This document shows, one piece after another, positions 57,801 through 64,000 of a stretch of 64,000 nucleotides of DNA. The notes beneath the pieces were generated by a model. It searched no databases, was not told the DNA's origin, and saw only the letters and a list, made by a program, of their open reading frames with translations. The position numbers and the translations under genes were made by a program. Where the stretch lies: the NCBI GenBank assembly GCA_020637295.1, contig JACJWF010000006.1:1-64000 (forward strand). Direction: 5' to 3'. The DNA is from Acidimicrobiaceae bacterium (GTDB taxonomy: Bacteria; Actinomycetota; Acidimicrobiia; Acidimicrobiales; Ilumatobacteraceae). Numbering within the stretch: the stretch's first letter is position 1; every line of letters begins with the position of its first letter.

Positions 57801-58376
57801 GTGGTCCTGCAACTCGACGAACAGGTTGTCCTTGCCGAAGATCTCCTGCAGCCGGCCGGCCTTGTCCAGTGCGCCCTTCTCGTCGCCCTGGAGCAGCGCC
57901 TGCAGCACGTGCCCACCGAGGCAACCGGTGGTGGCGATGAGGCCGTGGTGATACTTCTCCAGCAGCTCCCAGTCCATCCGTGGCTTGTAGTAGTAGCCCT
58001 CGAGGAAGGCCAGGCTGGCCAGCTGGATGAGGTTGCGGTAGCCCTGGTTGTTCTCCGCCAGCAGGGTGAGGTGGTAGTAGAGCTTCTTGCCGCCCTCGGT
58101 GTCGCCGCCCGAGTCGTCCACCCGGCCGCGGCGGGCAGGGCGCTCGCTGCGGTTCTCATAGGCCATGTACGCCTCGGTGCCGATGACCGGCTTGATGCCC
58201 TGGGCGTTGCACTCCTTGAAGAACTCGAGGACGCCGTACATGTTGCCGTGGTCGGTCATGCCCAGCGCCGGCTGCCCGTCCTGCACCGCCTTGGCCACCA
58301 GCTCGTCGAGGCGCGCCGCGCCGTCGAGCATGGAGAACTCGGTGTGGACGTGGAGGTGGGTGAACGAGTCGCCCAC
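54810..58376 (-). CDS. dnaE: DNA polymerase III alpha subunit DnaE
   Basis: This replicative polymerase has 1188 residues. The N-terminal PHP domain has HLHVHTEF (residues 7-14) and further His/Asp sites. The polymerase active site has PDIDMDFD near residue 400, and GPGRGSAAGCAVAYCLRITELDP and KMDFLGLRNLDVI are palm/finger blocks. YAFNKSHSYGYGLVTYQTAYLKAHYP is also conserved. The C-terminal OB domain (VVVLGGLITNLARKFTKKGD) follows. A GTG start is preceded by GGGAGG at 8 nt. It belongs to the replisome. Upstream (58473) is bpa. Confidence 0.98.
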   Translation of the reverse strand: MGDSFTHLHVHTEFSMLDGAARLDELVAKAVQDGQPALGMTDHGNMYGVLEFFKECNAQGIKPVIGTEAYMAYENRSERPARRGRVDDSGGDTEGGKKLYYHLTLLAENNQGYRNLIQLASLAFLEGYYYKPRMDWELLEKYHHGLIATTGCLGGHVLQALLQGDEKGALDKAGRLQEIFGKDNLFVELQDHGLQAQRDTNPTLIEIARRIGAPIIATNDSHYVHRDDHEAHDALLCVQTGANLSDPKRFKFEGTEHYLKTAAEMRYLFRDFPEACDNTLWVAERADVSIEFGKPQLPNFPKRPAQFEDDAAYLDHLTWEGAKMRWGEVLPNAVVERVAYELQVIKNMGFASYFLIVGDLIAHAKSTGIRVGPGRGSAAGCAVAYCLRITELDPIKYDLLFERFLNPSRISMPDIDMDFDSRYRDEMIRYAAETYGRDHVAQIITFGTIKARNAVRDAARVLGYPYGVGDKVAKAMPPLVMGRDTPLKYCFEEHPKYADGYKAAAELRAMYDADPDVKRVVDVAKGLEGLKRSDGIHAAAVVITKDPLTTYLPIQRKPEAGQNPADAPMVTQFEMHGVEELGLLKMDFLGLRNLDVITDTENMVRATKDPEFEIDAVRLDDPKVFELLGRGDTLGVFQLESPPMRALLRSMAPTTFDDVGALIALYRPGPMSANMHYDYADRKNARQEVSYFHPDAMELLADTYGLMIYQESVMRVAQKFAGYSLAEADSLRKAMGKKSREVMAKERSSFEEGCEQQGYGRALGEQLFDVIAKFADYAFNKSHSYGYGLVTYQTAYLKAHYPVEYLACLLTSVKSNLDKAAVYLSDARAMSVKVLTPDINRSVTDFAALGPAEVPVDVELPPGSPGAITFGLSAIRNVGEGLVELLLKEREANGPFDSFHDFAERVPEPVLNKRTVESLIKAGAFDSLGHPRKGLLMVFEQIIDTTVVRRRERDQGVMSLFGDMGGGDGGFDERIAIPAVEFDKSDRLKFEKEMLGLYVSDHPLLGVEAALRRKVECTVADAAEKEDGAVVVLGGLITNLARKFTKKGDQMAVFVLEDLDSSIEVTVFPRVLLEQGHKLVDDAIVTVRGRIDRRDESRLGFMAQDVQIIEGLDTASAAPLRLRVPATSLTELKIHQIRKILREHPGESPVYLHIGQGKVLRLADEFCVDLDRVVGELRMALGHDAVVL

Positions 58377-58472
58377 GGGCGGGGCCTCCCTTCGGTCGGT
58401 GGACGGCAGGGCGCGGATTACACGCCTGTGATTCCTGCGACCCTAGCCGCGAACCCCGCTGCCGAAAACCGG

Positions 58473-58973
58473 CTACAGGTAGGTGCCGGGCCGTTCCGAG
58501 GCGTCGGGCGGTTCCTGCTGGCCCGGGCGGCCGGGCACCATCCCCGGCGGCAGCTGACGCATCTGCTCCAGCTGCTGGCGGGCAGCCAGTTGCTGGGCGA
58601 ACAAGGTGGCCTGGATGCCGTGGAAGAGGCCCTCCAGCCAGCCGACCAGCTGCGCCTTGGCGATGCGCAGTTCGCTCTCCGACGGCACCTCGCCCTCACG
58701 GAACGGCAGTGCCAACATGCGCAACTCGTCCTGCAGGTCGGGCGAGAGGGCCTCGCTGAGCTCCACGATGGAGCGCTCGTAGATCTCCGCCAGGCGCTCC
58801 CGGCTGTGCTCGTCGAGTTGGCTCCCCCGCACCTCCTCCAGCAACTGCTTGACCATCGAGCCGATGCGCATCACCTTCGCCGGCTCCGTGACGGTCTCCG
58901 TGGGCACCTCCTGGTGCATCGGCACGCCACTCACCACCTCGGGGTGTTCCACTTCCTGCATCGGGTCCGTCAT
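58473..58973 (-). CDS. bpa: Bacterial proteasome activator Bpa (DUF2587 family)
   Basis: The protein has 166 residues from the ATG at 58973, chosen because GGAGG inside the upstream ATG frame lies 5 nt before it. VMRIGSMVKQLLEEVRGSQL, LAEIYERSIVELSEALSPDL and AQLVGWLEGLFHGIQATLFAQQ, each matching the Bpa core, form a four-helix bundle. It ends in GTYL. In Mycobacterium Bpa the C-terminal GQYL docks into the 20S proteasome; Thr here replaces Gln. This implies that a 20S proteasome exists elsewhere in the genome. Confidence 0.9.
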   Translation of the reverse strand: MTDPMQEVEHPEVVSGVPMHQEVPTETVTEPAKVMRIGSMVKQLLEEVRGSQLDEHSRERLAEIYERSIVELSEALSPDLQDELRMLALPFREGEVPSESELRIAKAQLVGWLEGLFHGIQATLFAQQLAARQQLEQMRQLPPGMVPGRPGQQEPPDASERPGTYL

Positions 58974-58987
58974 GTCGTCCTCCATGG

Positions 58988-59022
58988 TCGGGGTCGGGGT
59001 CGGGGTCGGGGTCGGAGTCGGG
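58988..59022. repeat. GGGGTC tandem hexanucleotide tract before bpa
   Basis: GTCGGG units repeat about six times (one degenerate unit, GTCGGA) between the start of bpa and the stop of the next upstream gene. It lies in the leader of bpa, where unit-number change could alter expression. Confidence 0.8.
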
Positions 59023-59028
59023 GCGCAC

Positions 59029-60129
59029 TCATCCTGCCGCGGCGAGCAGTGGAACCCACATCTCGGCGGCCGTGAGCGAGCCGTGGCGGCACACCAACTC
59101 GTACGGCCCCGTGTCCGCCGGGTCGTGGAAGGCGACCGGCTCGCGGGCCACGAGGGCGACGTCGCCGAGGCGGGCGGCCACCGGTGGGCTGACCACCGGG
59201 CCGAACCATCCGTCGTCGAGCACCTCGGCGCGGCTGCGCACCCACGCCGTGTCGGCGTGATGCTCGGCGGCCGCGGCCAGCAGGTCGACGGCGGCGCCGG
59301 GGCGGGCGTGCAGCCAGCGAAAGCGACCCTCGCCGGACTGCAGGCGGCAGGCCCGCAGCACCTCGGGGTGCGGCTGCACCATGCGCTCCCCCACGTGGAC
59401 CTGGCCGTGGTCCGCCGTCACCAGCAGCACCGCGCCCGGCGGCAGCACGGCGGCCACATCTGCCACCAGCCGGTCCGCCGCCACCAGCTCGGCGTCGTAG
59501 TACGGCCCGAAGCCGCGCTCGTGGGCAATCTTGTCCACCCCGTCGTAGTACGCGTAGACGAACCGCTCCCCCTGCCGAAGCAGATCGGCGATCACCACCG
59601 GGATGCTGGAAGCCGCTCGCCAGCCGCACGGCCGGCCGCCGCGCAGGTGAGCCGCGGTGAACGCCGAGCCCTCCAGTTCCGCCTTGCTCACCACTGGCAC
59701 CGCCTCACCGAGGAACGGCCAGAAGGGCTGCGTCGCCGCCGGCTCGATGGACCGGCGGGCATCCCCGGCGGCGGTGTTCCAGCGCAGCACGTTGAGCACC
59801 TCCCCACGGACCTCCATGCGGTAGCCGACCAACCCGTGCTCGCCGGGGGCCAGCCCGGTGGCGATGGAGGTGAGTGCGGTGGCGGTGGTGGACGGTGCCA
59901 CGGTGGTGATCGGGCCACCCTCCATCGCCGCCAGGGTGGGCGCGAGGTGCCGGCGCTCCTGCAACTGCTCCCAGCCCAGCCCATCCACGACGAGGAGGAC
60001 CACCTGCCGGGCGGCCCCGACGGCTGCAGGCATCCACCCGGGCGGTGCCGCGCCGCGCGGCCCGAGGATGGCCGGCACGATGCCACGGACGTTGGCACCG
60101 GCGTAATCGGGACGCACTGGCTGGGACAC
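59029..60129 (-). CDS. Alkaline phosphatase superfamily protein (type I phosphodiesterase/nucleotide pyrophosphatase-like)
   Basis: The protein has 366 residues from a GTG at 60129. The superfamily metal and nucleophile segment is VVLLVVDGLGWEQLQ, and the nucleophile region TTVAPSTTATALTSIATGLAPGEHGLVGY includes the likely Ser/Thr nucleophile. The C-terminal half has LLVTADHGQVHVG with metal ligands. It probably hydrolyses a phosphodiester or pyrophosphate; substrate unknown. An upstream frame is open but repetitive Arg-rich sequence, so the GTG is preferred. Divergent from the Rrf2 gene. Confidence 0.87.
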   Translation of the reverse strand: MSQPVRPDYAGANVRGIVPAILGPRGAAPPGWMPAAVGAARQVVLLVVDGLGWEQLQERRHLAPTLAAMEGGPITTVAPSTTATALTSIATGLAPGEHGLVGYRMEVRGEVLNVLRWNTAAGDARRSIEPAATQPFWPFLGEAVPVVSKAELEGSAFTAAHLRGGRPCGWRAASSIPVVIADLLRQGERFVYAYYDGVDKIAHERGFGPYYDAELVAADRLVADVAAVLPPGAVLLVTADHGQVHVGERMVQPHPEVLRACRLQSGEGRFRWLHARPGAAVDLLAAAAEHHADTAWVRSRAEVLDDGWFGPVVSPPVAARLGDVALVAREPVAFHDPADTGPYELVCRHGSLTAAEMWVPLLAAAG

Positions 60130-60245
60130 GGCGCTGCCAGTCCAGCACCTCCGGCGACGGTCGCGCCATTCATCCGCCGCCACCCGCCGCGACACCACGC
60201 ACCCGCTTGGCGGGTGAGGATCGCCGGTCCCGGCCCGGCACCGCC

Positions 60246-60251
60246 TACGAT
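60246..60251 (+). promoter_or_regulatory. Candidate -10 of the Rrf2 gene (leaderless)
   Basis: TACGAT lies 6 nt before the GTG at 60258, the same arrangement as at inhA. Confidence 0.5.
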
Positions 60252-60257
60252 GACGGC

Positions 60258-60725
60258 GTGCGAGTGTCGAGCAAGGGTGACTATGCCTGCCGGGCGCTCC
60301 TGTCGCTGGCCCTGCATCAGGAGGTACCCGGGCCCACGTCGGTCCGCGACATCGCCGAGCGCACCGGCATCCCCCAGCCCTACCTGGAGCAGATCCTCCT
60401 GGCGCTGAAGGGCGCCGGCCTGGTGCGTTCCAAGCGTGGCGTGGGCGGCGGGTACGTCCTCGCCCGGGCCGCGGCGGAGATCCGCATCAGCGAGATCCTC
60501 TCCGCAGTGGACGGCCCGATCAGCCTCGGCGACTTCGGCGAGCCCCATCAGGACGGTTCCTGCGACCACGAGGGCCAGTGCGTGCTGCTGGCGATCTGGA
60601 AGTCCGCCGGCGAGCAGATGCGGCGGATGATGGAGGCGTTCACACTGCAGGCGGTGGCCGATGCGGCCGCGGGCAGCGCCCCGTGGCCGGAGGCCCGCCT
60701 GCCGGAGACCATCACCCGGCCCTGA
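60258..60725 (+). CDS. Rrf2 family transcriptional regulator
   Basis: The protein has 155 residues. SSKGDYACRALLSLALHQEV is the N-terminal opening, SVRDIAERTGIPQPYLEQIL the helix-turn-helix, and VRSKRGVGGGYVLARAAAEI the wing. SCDHEGQC near residue 103 supplies two Cys 5 residues apart, a possible [2Fe-2S] or redox site as in IscR/RsrR-type members, though only two Cys are visible there. It may sense iron-sulphur or redox state. No suf or isc genes are in the window. Confidence 0.92.
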   Translation: MRVSSKGDYACRALLSLALHQEVPGPTSVRDIAERTGIPQPYLEQILLALKGAGLVRSKRGVGGGYVLARAAAEIRISEILSAVDGPISLGDFGEPHQDGSCDHEGQCVLLAIWKSAGEQMRRMMEAFTLQAVADAAAGSAPWPEARLPETITRP

Positions 60726-60741
60726 GCGTTGCCCCCACCGC

Positions 60742-60755
60742 GCGCTGCGCAGCGC
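60742..60755. terminator. GCGCTGC palindrome between convergent genes
   Basis: GCGCTGCGCAGCGC is a perfect 14-bp palindrome, with an outer CTGAG/CTCAG pair at 60722 and 60761. It lies between the Rrf2 stop and the rluD stop and may be a weak bidirectional terminator. Confidence 0.35.
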
Positions 60756-60761
60756 TGCGGC

Positions 60762-61679
60762 TCAGTTGCCGAGTTGTGCTTCCACGTCCGCCAGGTCCGC
60801 CGGGAGCGGCGACTCGAAGTGCAACACTGCACGACTCACCGGGTGGTGCAGTTCCAGCTCAGCGGCATGGAGGAACGGCCGCGGCGGCGACAGGTGGGTC
60901 CGCACGCCGCCGTAGGTGGCGTCGCCGACCACGGGGTGACCGATCGCGCTGAGGTGCACGCGGATCTGGTGGGTGCGACCGGACTCCAGGCGGCACTCCA
61001 GCACCGAGACCTCCGCCGGCGTGCGGTACTCGTGCAGGACGCGGTAACGGGTGCGGCTGGGCTTGCCGTCCACCACCACCGCCATCCGCATGGGGTCCCG
61101 GTGGTCGCGCCCGATCGGGGCGTCCACCACGCCGTTCGGGTTGGCCAGGTGCCCCCAGACCAGCGCCCGGTACACGCGGCCGACGTCACGGGTGGCGAGC
61201 GCGTCCACCAGCACGTGATAGGCGCGCTGGGTGCGGGCGACGGCGAGCAGGCCCGACGTGCCCACGTCCAGGCGATGGACGATGCCGGGGCGGTGCGCCT
61301 CACCCACGTCAGCGATCTCCGGGTAGCGGGCGAGCAGGCCGTTCACCAGCGTGCCCCGCGGGTTCCCGGCGCCCGGGTGGACCACCAGGCCCGCCGGCTT
61401 GTCCACGATGATCAGGTCGTCGTCCTCGTGCACGACGGTGAACTCCACCGCCGGGTCGGGCTGCGGGCCGGTCTGCTCCGGCAACAGCGCGGGGTCCACG
61501 GTGACCACCTGGCCGGCGCGCAGGCGCAGCTTGCCGGTGGTCTCCACTGCTCCTTCCAGCGTCACGCCGCCGAGGGCGATGAGGGTGGCCGCGTCGCTGC
61601 GGCTGCACTCGGCGATGAGGGCCACCACCCGGTCCAGGCGCTCACCCGCCAGCGCGGCCGGGATCTCCTCGCGGATCAC
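60762..61679 (-). CDS. rluD: Ribosomal large subunit pseudouridine synthase (RluD-like)
   Basis: The protein has 305 residues from a GTG at 61679, preceded by GGAGG at 8 nt and overlapping the lspA stop (GTGA). An N-terminal S4-like domain is followed by the catalytic domain: HRPGIVHRLDVGTSGLLAVA contains the catalytic Asp of HRLDxxTSG. GKPSRTRYRVL and RLESGRTHQIRVHLSAIGHP are further RsuA/RluD blocks. It converts uridines in 23S rRNA helix 69 or similar sites. Gene order rluD-lspA-DksA-like-ileS is conserved in actinobacteria such as Streptomyces. Confidence 0.95.
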   Translation of the reverse strand: MIREEIPAALAGERLDRVVALIAECSRSDAATLIALGGVTLEGAVETTGKLRLRAGQVVTVDPALLPEQTGPQPDPAVEFTVVHEDDDLIIVDKPAGLVVHPGAGNPRGTLVNGLLARYPEIADVGEAHRPGIVHRLDVGTSGLLAVARTQRAYHVLVDALATRDVGRVYRALVWGHLANPNGVVDAPIGRDHRDPMRMAVVVDGKPSRTRYRVLHEYRTPAEVSVLECRLESGRTHQIRVHLSAIGHPVVGDATYGGVRTHLSPPRPFLHAAELELHHPVSRAVLHFESPLPADLADVEAQLGN

Positions 61680-62221
61680 GTCGGCACCTCCGCCTGGTCC
61701 GCCTGCTGCCGGTCGCCCTCGTGGCTGAACAGCGACCACACCACGAACAGCGCGCCACCCACGTTGACGGCCATGTCGGCGACGTTGAAGATCGGGAACC
61801 ACTGGAAGTCGATGAAGTCAACGACGGAGCCGCGGAACCAGCCGTCGCCACGGAACAAGCGGTCGATGACGTTGCCGAACGCGCCGCCGGCCACCAGCCC
61901 TGCCGCCACTCGCGCCAGCCGGCTGGGCTGGCGGCGGACTGCTACGAGCATCGCCACACCGATGGCCAGCGCGAGGACGCCGATGACCGGGCCCATGCCC
62001 TTCCCGCTGGAGAACGCCATCCCCGAGTTGTAGGCCAGGTTCCACTGCAGGGTCCACACCACATGGTGGGGTGGTTCACCAGCGAGGGTGCTGACCGCCC
62101 AGTGCTTGGTGAGCACGTCGAGCAGGATCACCACGTCGGTGATCGCCAGCGACAGCAGAAGGCCGCGGGCCGCCGGTGCCACCGTGGCGGCGGGTGCGGC
62201 GGCGGGGCCGTCCGCAGTCAT
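61676..62221 (-). CDS. lspA: Lipoprotein signal peptidase (signal peptidase II)
   Basis: This membrane aspartyl protease has 181 residues. It removes signal peptides from prolipoproteins, such as the several in this window. Four hydrophobic segments are present. NLAYNSGMAF, GNVIDRLFRG and PIFNVADMAVNVGGALF hold the conserved regions with the two catalytic Asp (GNVIDR, FNVAD). The ATG at 62221 is chosen over an Arg-rich upstream extension. It overlaps the neighbouring DksA-like gene by 4 nt. Confidence 0.95.
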   Translation of the reverse strand: MTADGPAAAPAATVAPAARGLLLSLAITDVVILLDVLTKHWAVSTLAGEPPHHVVWTLQWNLAYNSGMAFSSGKGMGPVIGVLALAIGVAMLVAVRRQPSRLARVAAGLVAGGAFGNVIDRLFRGDGWFRGSVVDFIDFQWFPIFNVADMAVNVGGALFVVWSLFSHEGDRQQADQAEVPT

Positions 62222-63027
62222 CGACGGCCGATCCCGCCGACCTTCTCCTCGACCAGCACGGTGGCCCACGGGATGGCCTCGAGGCGCTCGCGCGGGATGG
62301 GCCGACCGGACTCCACGGAGTAGCCGTACGCGCCGGTCTGCAGGCGCTCCAGCGCCGCGTCGATGTCGGCGACCATCTGGCGGGCCTGGGCGCTGAGCGC
62401 CAGGTCGCGCTCGCGCTCCACCACCATGGTGTCGCCCTCGCCGCCTTCGTCGTCGAACTGCACGTCGCCCATCTCGTGCTCCTCGATCAGCTGATGGGCC
62501 TCGTCCTCCAGCGCCTTGGCCTGGCCGACGAGGTCGGCCTTCTCCGCCAGCAGCAGGTCGCGCTGGGCGGTGAGGAACTTGGCGTCGAAGTCCTTCGTGT
62601 AGGCGATGCCGTCCTTCGTGACGCCCTTCACCACCGGCCCCGTGGGCGCATCGGCCTTCGCCGGCGCCGCCGCCTTCTTGGCCGCGGGAGCCGCCTTCTT
62701 CGCCGGCGCGGCCGCGGCCTTCGCCGCAGGTGCGGCCTTCTTCGCCGGCACCGCAGCAGCCTTCGCCGCAGGTGCCGCCTTCTTCGCCGCAGGTGCCGCA
62801 GCAGCCTTCTTGGCCGGAGCCGCCTTCTTCGCCGGCGCCGGAGCCACCTTCTTCGCCGCAGGTGCCGCCTTCTTCGCCGGGGCAGCGGTGGCCTTCTTGG
62901 CCGGAGCCGCCTTCTTCGCCGGCGCCGGAGCCACCTTCTTCGCCGGGGCAGCCGCCACCTTCTTCGCCGATGCCGCCTTGGCAGCAGGGGCCGCCTTCTT
63001 CGCCGGTGCCTTCTTCGCCGTCGCCAT
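62218..63027 (-). CDS. DksA/TraR-like protein with histone H1-like AKKA-repeat N terminus
   Basis: The protein has 269 residues. The first about 125 residues are almost only Ala, Lys, Pro and Val in AAPAKKA-type repeats, like eukaryotic histone H1 tails, and so probably bind DNA or RNA. The C-terminal domain has FLTAQRDLLLAEKADLVGQA and LERLQTGAYGYSVESGRPIP, then RERLEAIPWA, the DksA/TraR finger. All four zinc-binding Cys seem absent (Ser, Val or Glu instead). Similar Lys/Ala-rich DksA-like proteins occur beside lspA in Streptomyces. Overlaps lspA by 4 nt. Confidence 0.9.
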   Translation of the reverse strand: MATAKKAPAKKAAPAAKAASAKKVAAAPAKKVAPAPAKKAAPAKKATAAPAKKAAPAAKKVAPAPAKKAAPAKKAAAAPAAKKAAPAAKAAAVPAKKAAPAAKAAAAPAKKAAPAAKKAAAPAKADAPTGPVVKGVTKDGIAYTKDFDAKFLTAQRDLLLAEKADLVGQAKALEDEAHQLIEEHEMGDVQFDDEGGEGDTMVVERERDLALSAQARQMVADIDAALERLQTGAYGYSVESGRPIPRERLEAIPWATVLVEEKVGGIGRR

Positions 63028-63065
63028 GCTGCGTCGCCTCCGTCGTGGGATGTAAGGCCGGGATG

Positions 63066-63383
63066 CTACCGCCGCGGCGCTGCGTCCGGGCCGATCCACG
63101 GCGCGAGCGCCGCGCTCACGCTCGCAGTGGTGGCCGCCACCACCAGCGACTTCGAACGCGACGAGTGCCCGCCGTCCACTCTGATGTCGCGGGCGCGGAC
63201 GCCCAGGACGGCAGCCAGCACCTCGCACAGTTCGCTGTTGGCCCGCCCGTCCAGTGGAGGGCTGGTGACTCGCACCTTCAACTCGTCGCCATGGAGGCCG
63301 ACCACGCCGGCTCGGCTGGCGCCGGGCTGCACCCGAACGCGGAGCCTGGTGCCACCGGGATGGGGTTCGACCGGTCCGGGCAC
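63066..63383 (-). CDS. DUF167 (YggU family) protein
   Basis: The protein has 105 residues from a GTG at 63383, 11 nt after the ileS stop. RVRVQPGASRAGVVGLHGDEL, VTSPPLDGRANSELCEVLAAVLGV and VDGGHSSRSKSLVV are the DUF167 blocks. The family is small and often found with cell-division or proline genes in other phyla; molecular role unknown. It lies between ileS and the DksA-like gene, where it is likely cotranscribed. Confidence 0.9.
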   Translation of the reverse strand: MPGPVEPHPGGTRLRVRVQPGASRAGVVGLHGDELKVRVTSPPLDGRANSELCEVLAAVLGVRARDIRVDGGHSSRSKSLVVAATTASVSAALAPWIGPDAAPRR

Positions 63384-63394
63384 GGCAGCCGAGC

Positions 63395-64000
63395 TCAGGC
63401 GTGGACGGCGATGCCGATGTGCACCGGCTCGCCGTCGAGTTCGGCGTTCGGTTCGCCACCCTCCCACGACAGTGACGTGGCCAGCGTGGCGTCCGTCAGG
63501 AGGTGCTGGAAGGCCGTGACCTGGCGGCGCAGGGACTCGGGCACGCCGAGGGTGAGCGCGATGCGGTCGCTGATGTGCAGACCGGCGTCGCGGCGGGCCT
63601 GCTGCACGAGGCGGATGAGGTCCCGCGTGACGCCCTCGGCCTCCAGCTCCGGGGTGACCTCCACATCCAGCACCACGACGCCCTCGCCGCCGGGCAAGGG
63701 CGTGCTGGCACCGTCGCCCTGGACCACCAGCTTCAGCGTGTACTCGCCGTCCTCCAGCGTCACGCCACCGGCGACCACCCCGTCGGGGCCCTGCTGCCAG
63801 TCGCCGCTCTTGACCGCCTTGATGACGGTCTGCACCTGGCTGCCGAGGCGCGGGCCGAGCTTGGCCGGCACCACCTGGAGGTCGAACGTCGCAACGGCGT
63901 CCACGTCGTCGGTCAGCTCGACAGCTTTCACGTTGACCTCGTCGGCGATCAGGTCGACGAACGGAGCCAGCCGGTCCGAACCGGGGACGGCGACCTGGAG
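63395..64000 (-). CDS. ileS: Isoleucyl-tRNA synthetase, C-terminal part
   Basis: The last 201 codons of the gene are in the window; the rest lies beyond the right edge. LQVAVPGSDRLAPFVDLIAD and EVNVKAVELTDDVDA are the usual C-terminal insert of IleS class 2, and VVLDVEVTPELEAEGVTRDL plus LIRLVQQARRDAGLHISDRI the conserved end. No active-site motif is visible because of truncation. It begins the block ileS, DUF167, DksA-like, lspA, rluD on the minus strand. Confidence 0.92.
   Translation of the reverse strand, partial: LQVAVPGSDRLAPFVDLIADEVNVKAVELTDDVDAVATFDLQVVPAKLGPRLGSQVQTVIKAVKSGDWQQGPDGVVAGGVTLEDGEYTLKLVVQGDGASTPLPGGEGVVVLDVEVTPELEAEGVTRDLIRLVQQARRDAGLHISDRIALTLGVPESLRRQVTAFQHLLTDATLATSLSWEGGEPNAELDGEPVHIGIAVHA

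Noticed and set aside
54828..59075. Very long plus-strand open frame opposite dnaE and bpa
   Set aside because: GC-rich third codon positions open the antisense frames; the peptide has a His/Val/Arg-rich composition and no motif, whereas dnaE on the other strand is certain.
1..64000. tRNA, rRNA, T-box or other riboswitches
   Set aside because: No tRNA-like T-arm or known aptamer pattern was seen in the short intergenic regions. A T-box for ileS, if present, would lie beyond the right edge.

Overview
The window is GC-rich chromosomal DNA from an actinomycete-type bacterium. This is inferred from the mycothiol ligase gene mshC, a Bpa-type proteasome activator, F420-linked enzymes, an InhA-like enoyl-ACP reductase, a 6C-type small RNA, and conserved actinobacterial gene blocks (gap-pgk-tpiA; ileS, DksA-like, lspA, rluD). 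The accessory gene content resembles the Acidimicrobiia (Ilumatobacter-like), but no rRNA is present to prove this. Genes are packed tightly, many with 1 to 8 nt stop/start overlaps. About a dozen genes carry a TANNNT -10 hexamer 6 to 9 nt before the start codon, which suggests leaderless transcripts. No tRNA, rRNA, CRISPR array, prophage or intact insertion sequence was seen.

Left part (1-31.7 kb): a minus-strand oligopeptide-type ABC transporter (oppF fragment, oppD, dppC, dppB, lipoprotein binding protein) is followed by a tpiA-pgk-gap glycolytic block and rapZ. The binding protein looks circularly permuted. Next come three methyltransferases, a crotonase, a nitroreductase and a ComB-like phosphatase. 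A GntR regulator is divergent from a mitochondrial-type aconitase. A small-protein region with two tandem DinB/DUF664 genes and a truncated acylphosphatase follows, then an F420 (LLM-class) enzyme, lipid acyltransferases, a 6C-like sRNA beside a HAD-IB/PlsC fusion, a LysR regulator, a carboxyltransferase and citrate synthase. A split DipZ-like thiol-redox set (CcdA plus two TlpA-like proteins) and a quinone oxidoreductase close this part.

Middle part (31.7-48.6 kb): a PEP-utilising mobile-domain protein, a HIT hydrolase, a RIO1 kinase preceded by a 14-codon leader ORF, a maleylpyruvate-isomerase-like DinB protein, thrS, a PlsC acyltransferase, mshC and an F420:NADPH oxidoreductase. A branched-chain-amino-acid-type ABC transporter with fused LivH-LivM permeases is in one operon with a carotenoid/stilbene-cleaving oxygenase, divergent from a TetR regulator.

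Right part (48.6-64 kb): a polytopic membrane protein, inhA/fabI, a DUF255 thioredoxin-domain protein, small lipoproteins, a nitroreductase, dnaE, bpa, an alkaline-phosphatase-superfamily enzyme and an Rrf2 regulator. It ends with the conserved rluD-lspA-DksA-like-DUF167-ileS block.

Three intergenic palindromic repeat families are scattered through the window: a 45-nt AAGTTGGCG palindrome (5 copies), a roughly 125-155 bp array of CCGAGT/ACTCGG half-sites (3 copies), and a CGCGCCC-GGGCGCG pair. One repeat array lies at the rapZ-gap junction, where yvcK and whiA normally sit in actinobacteria.
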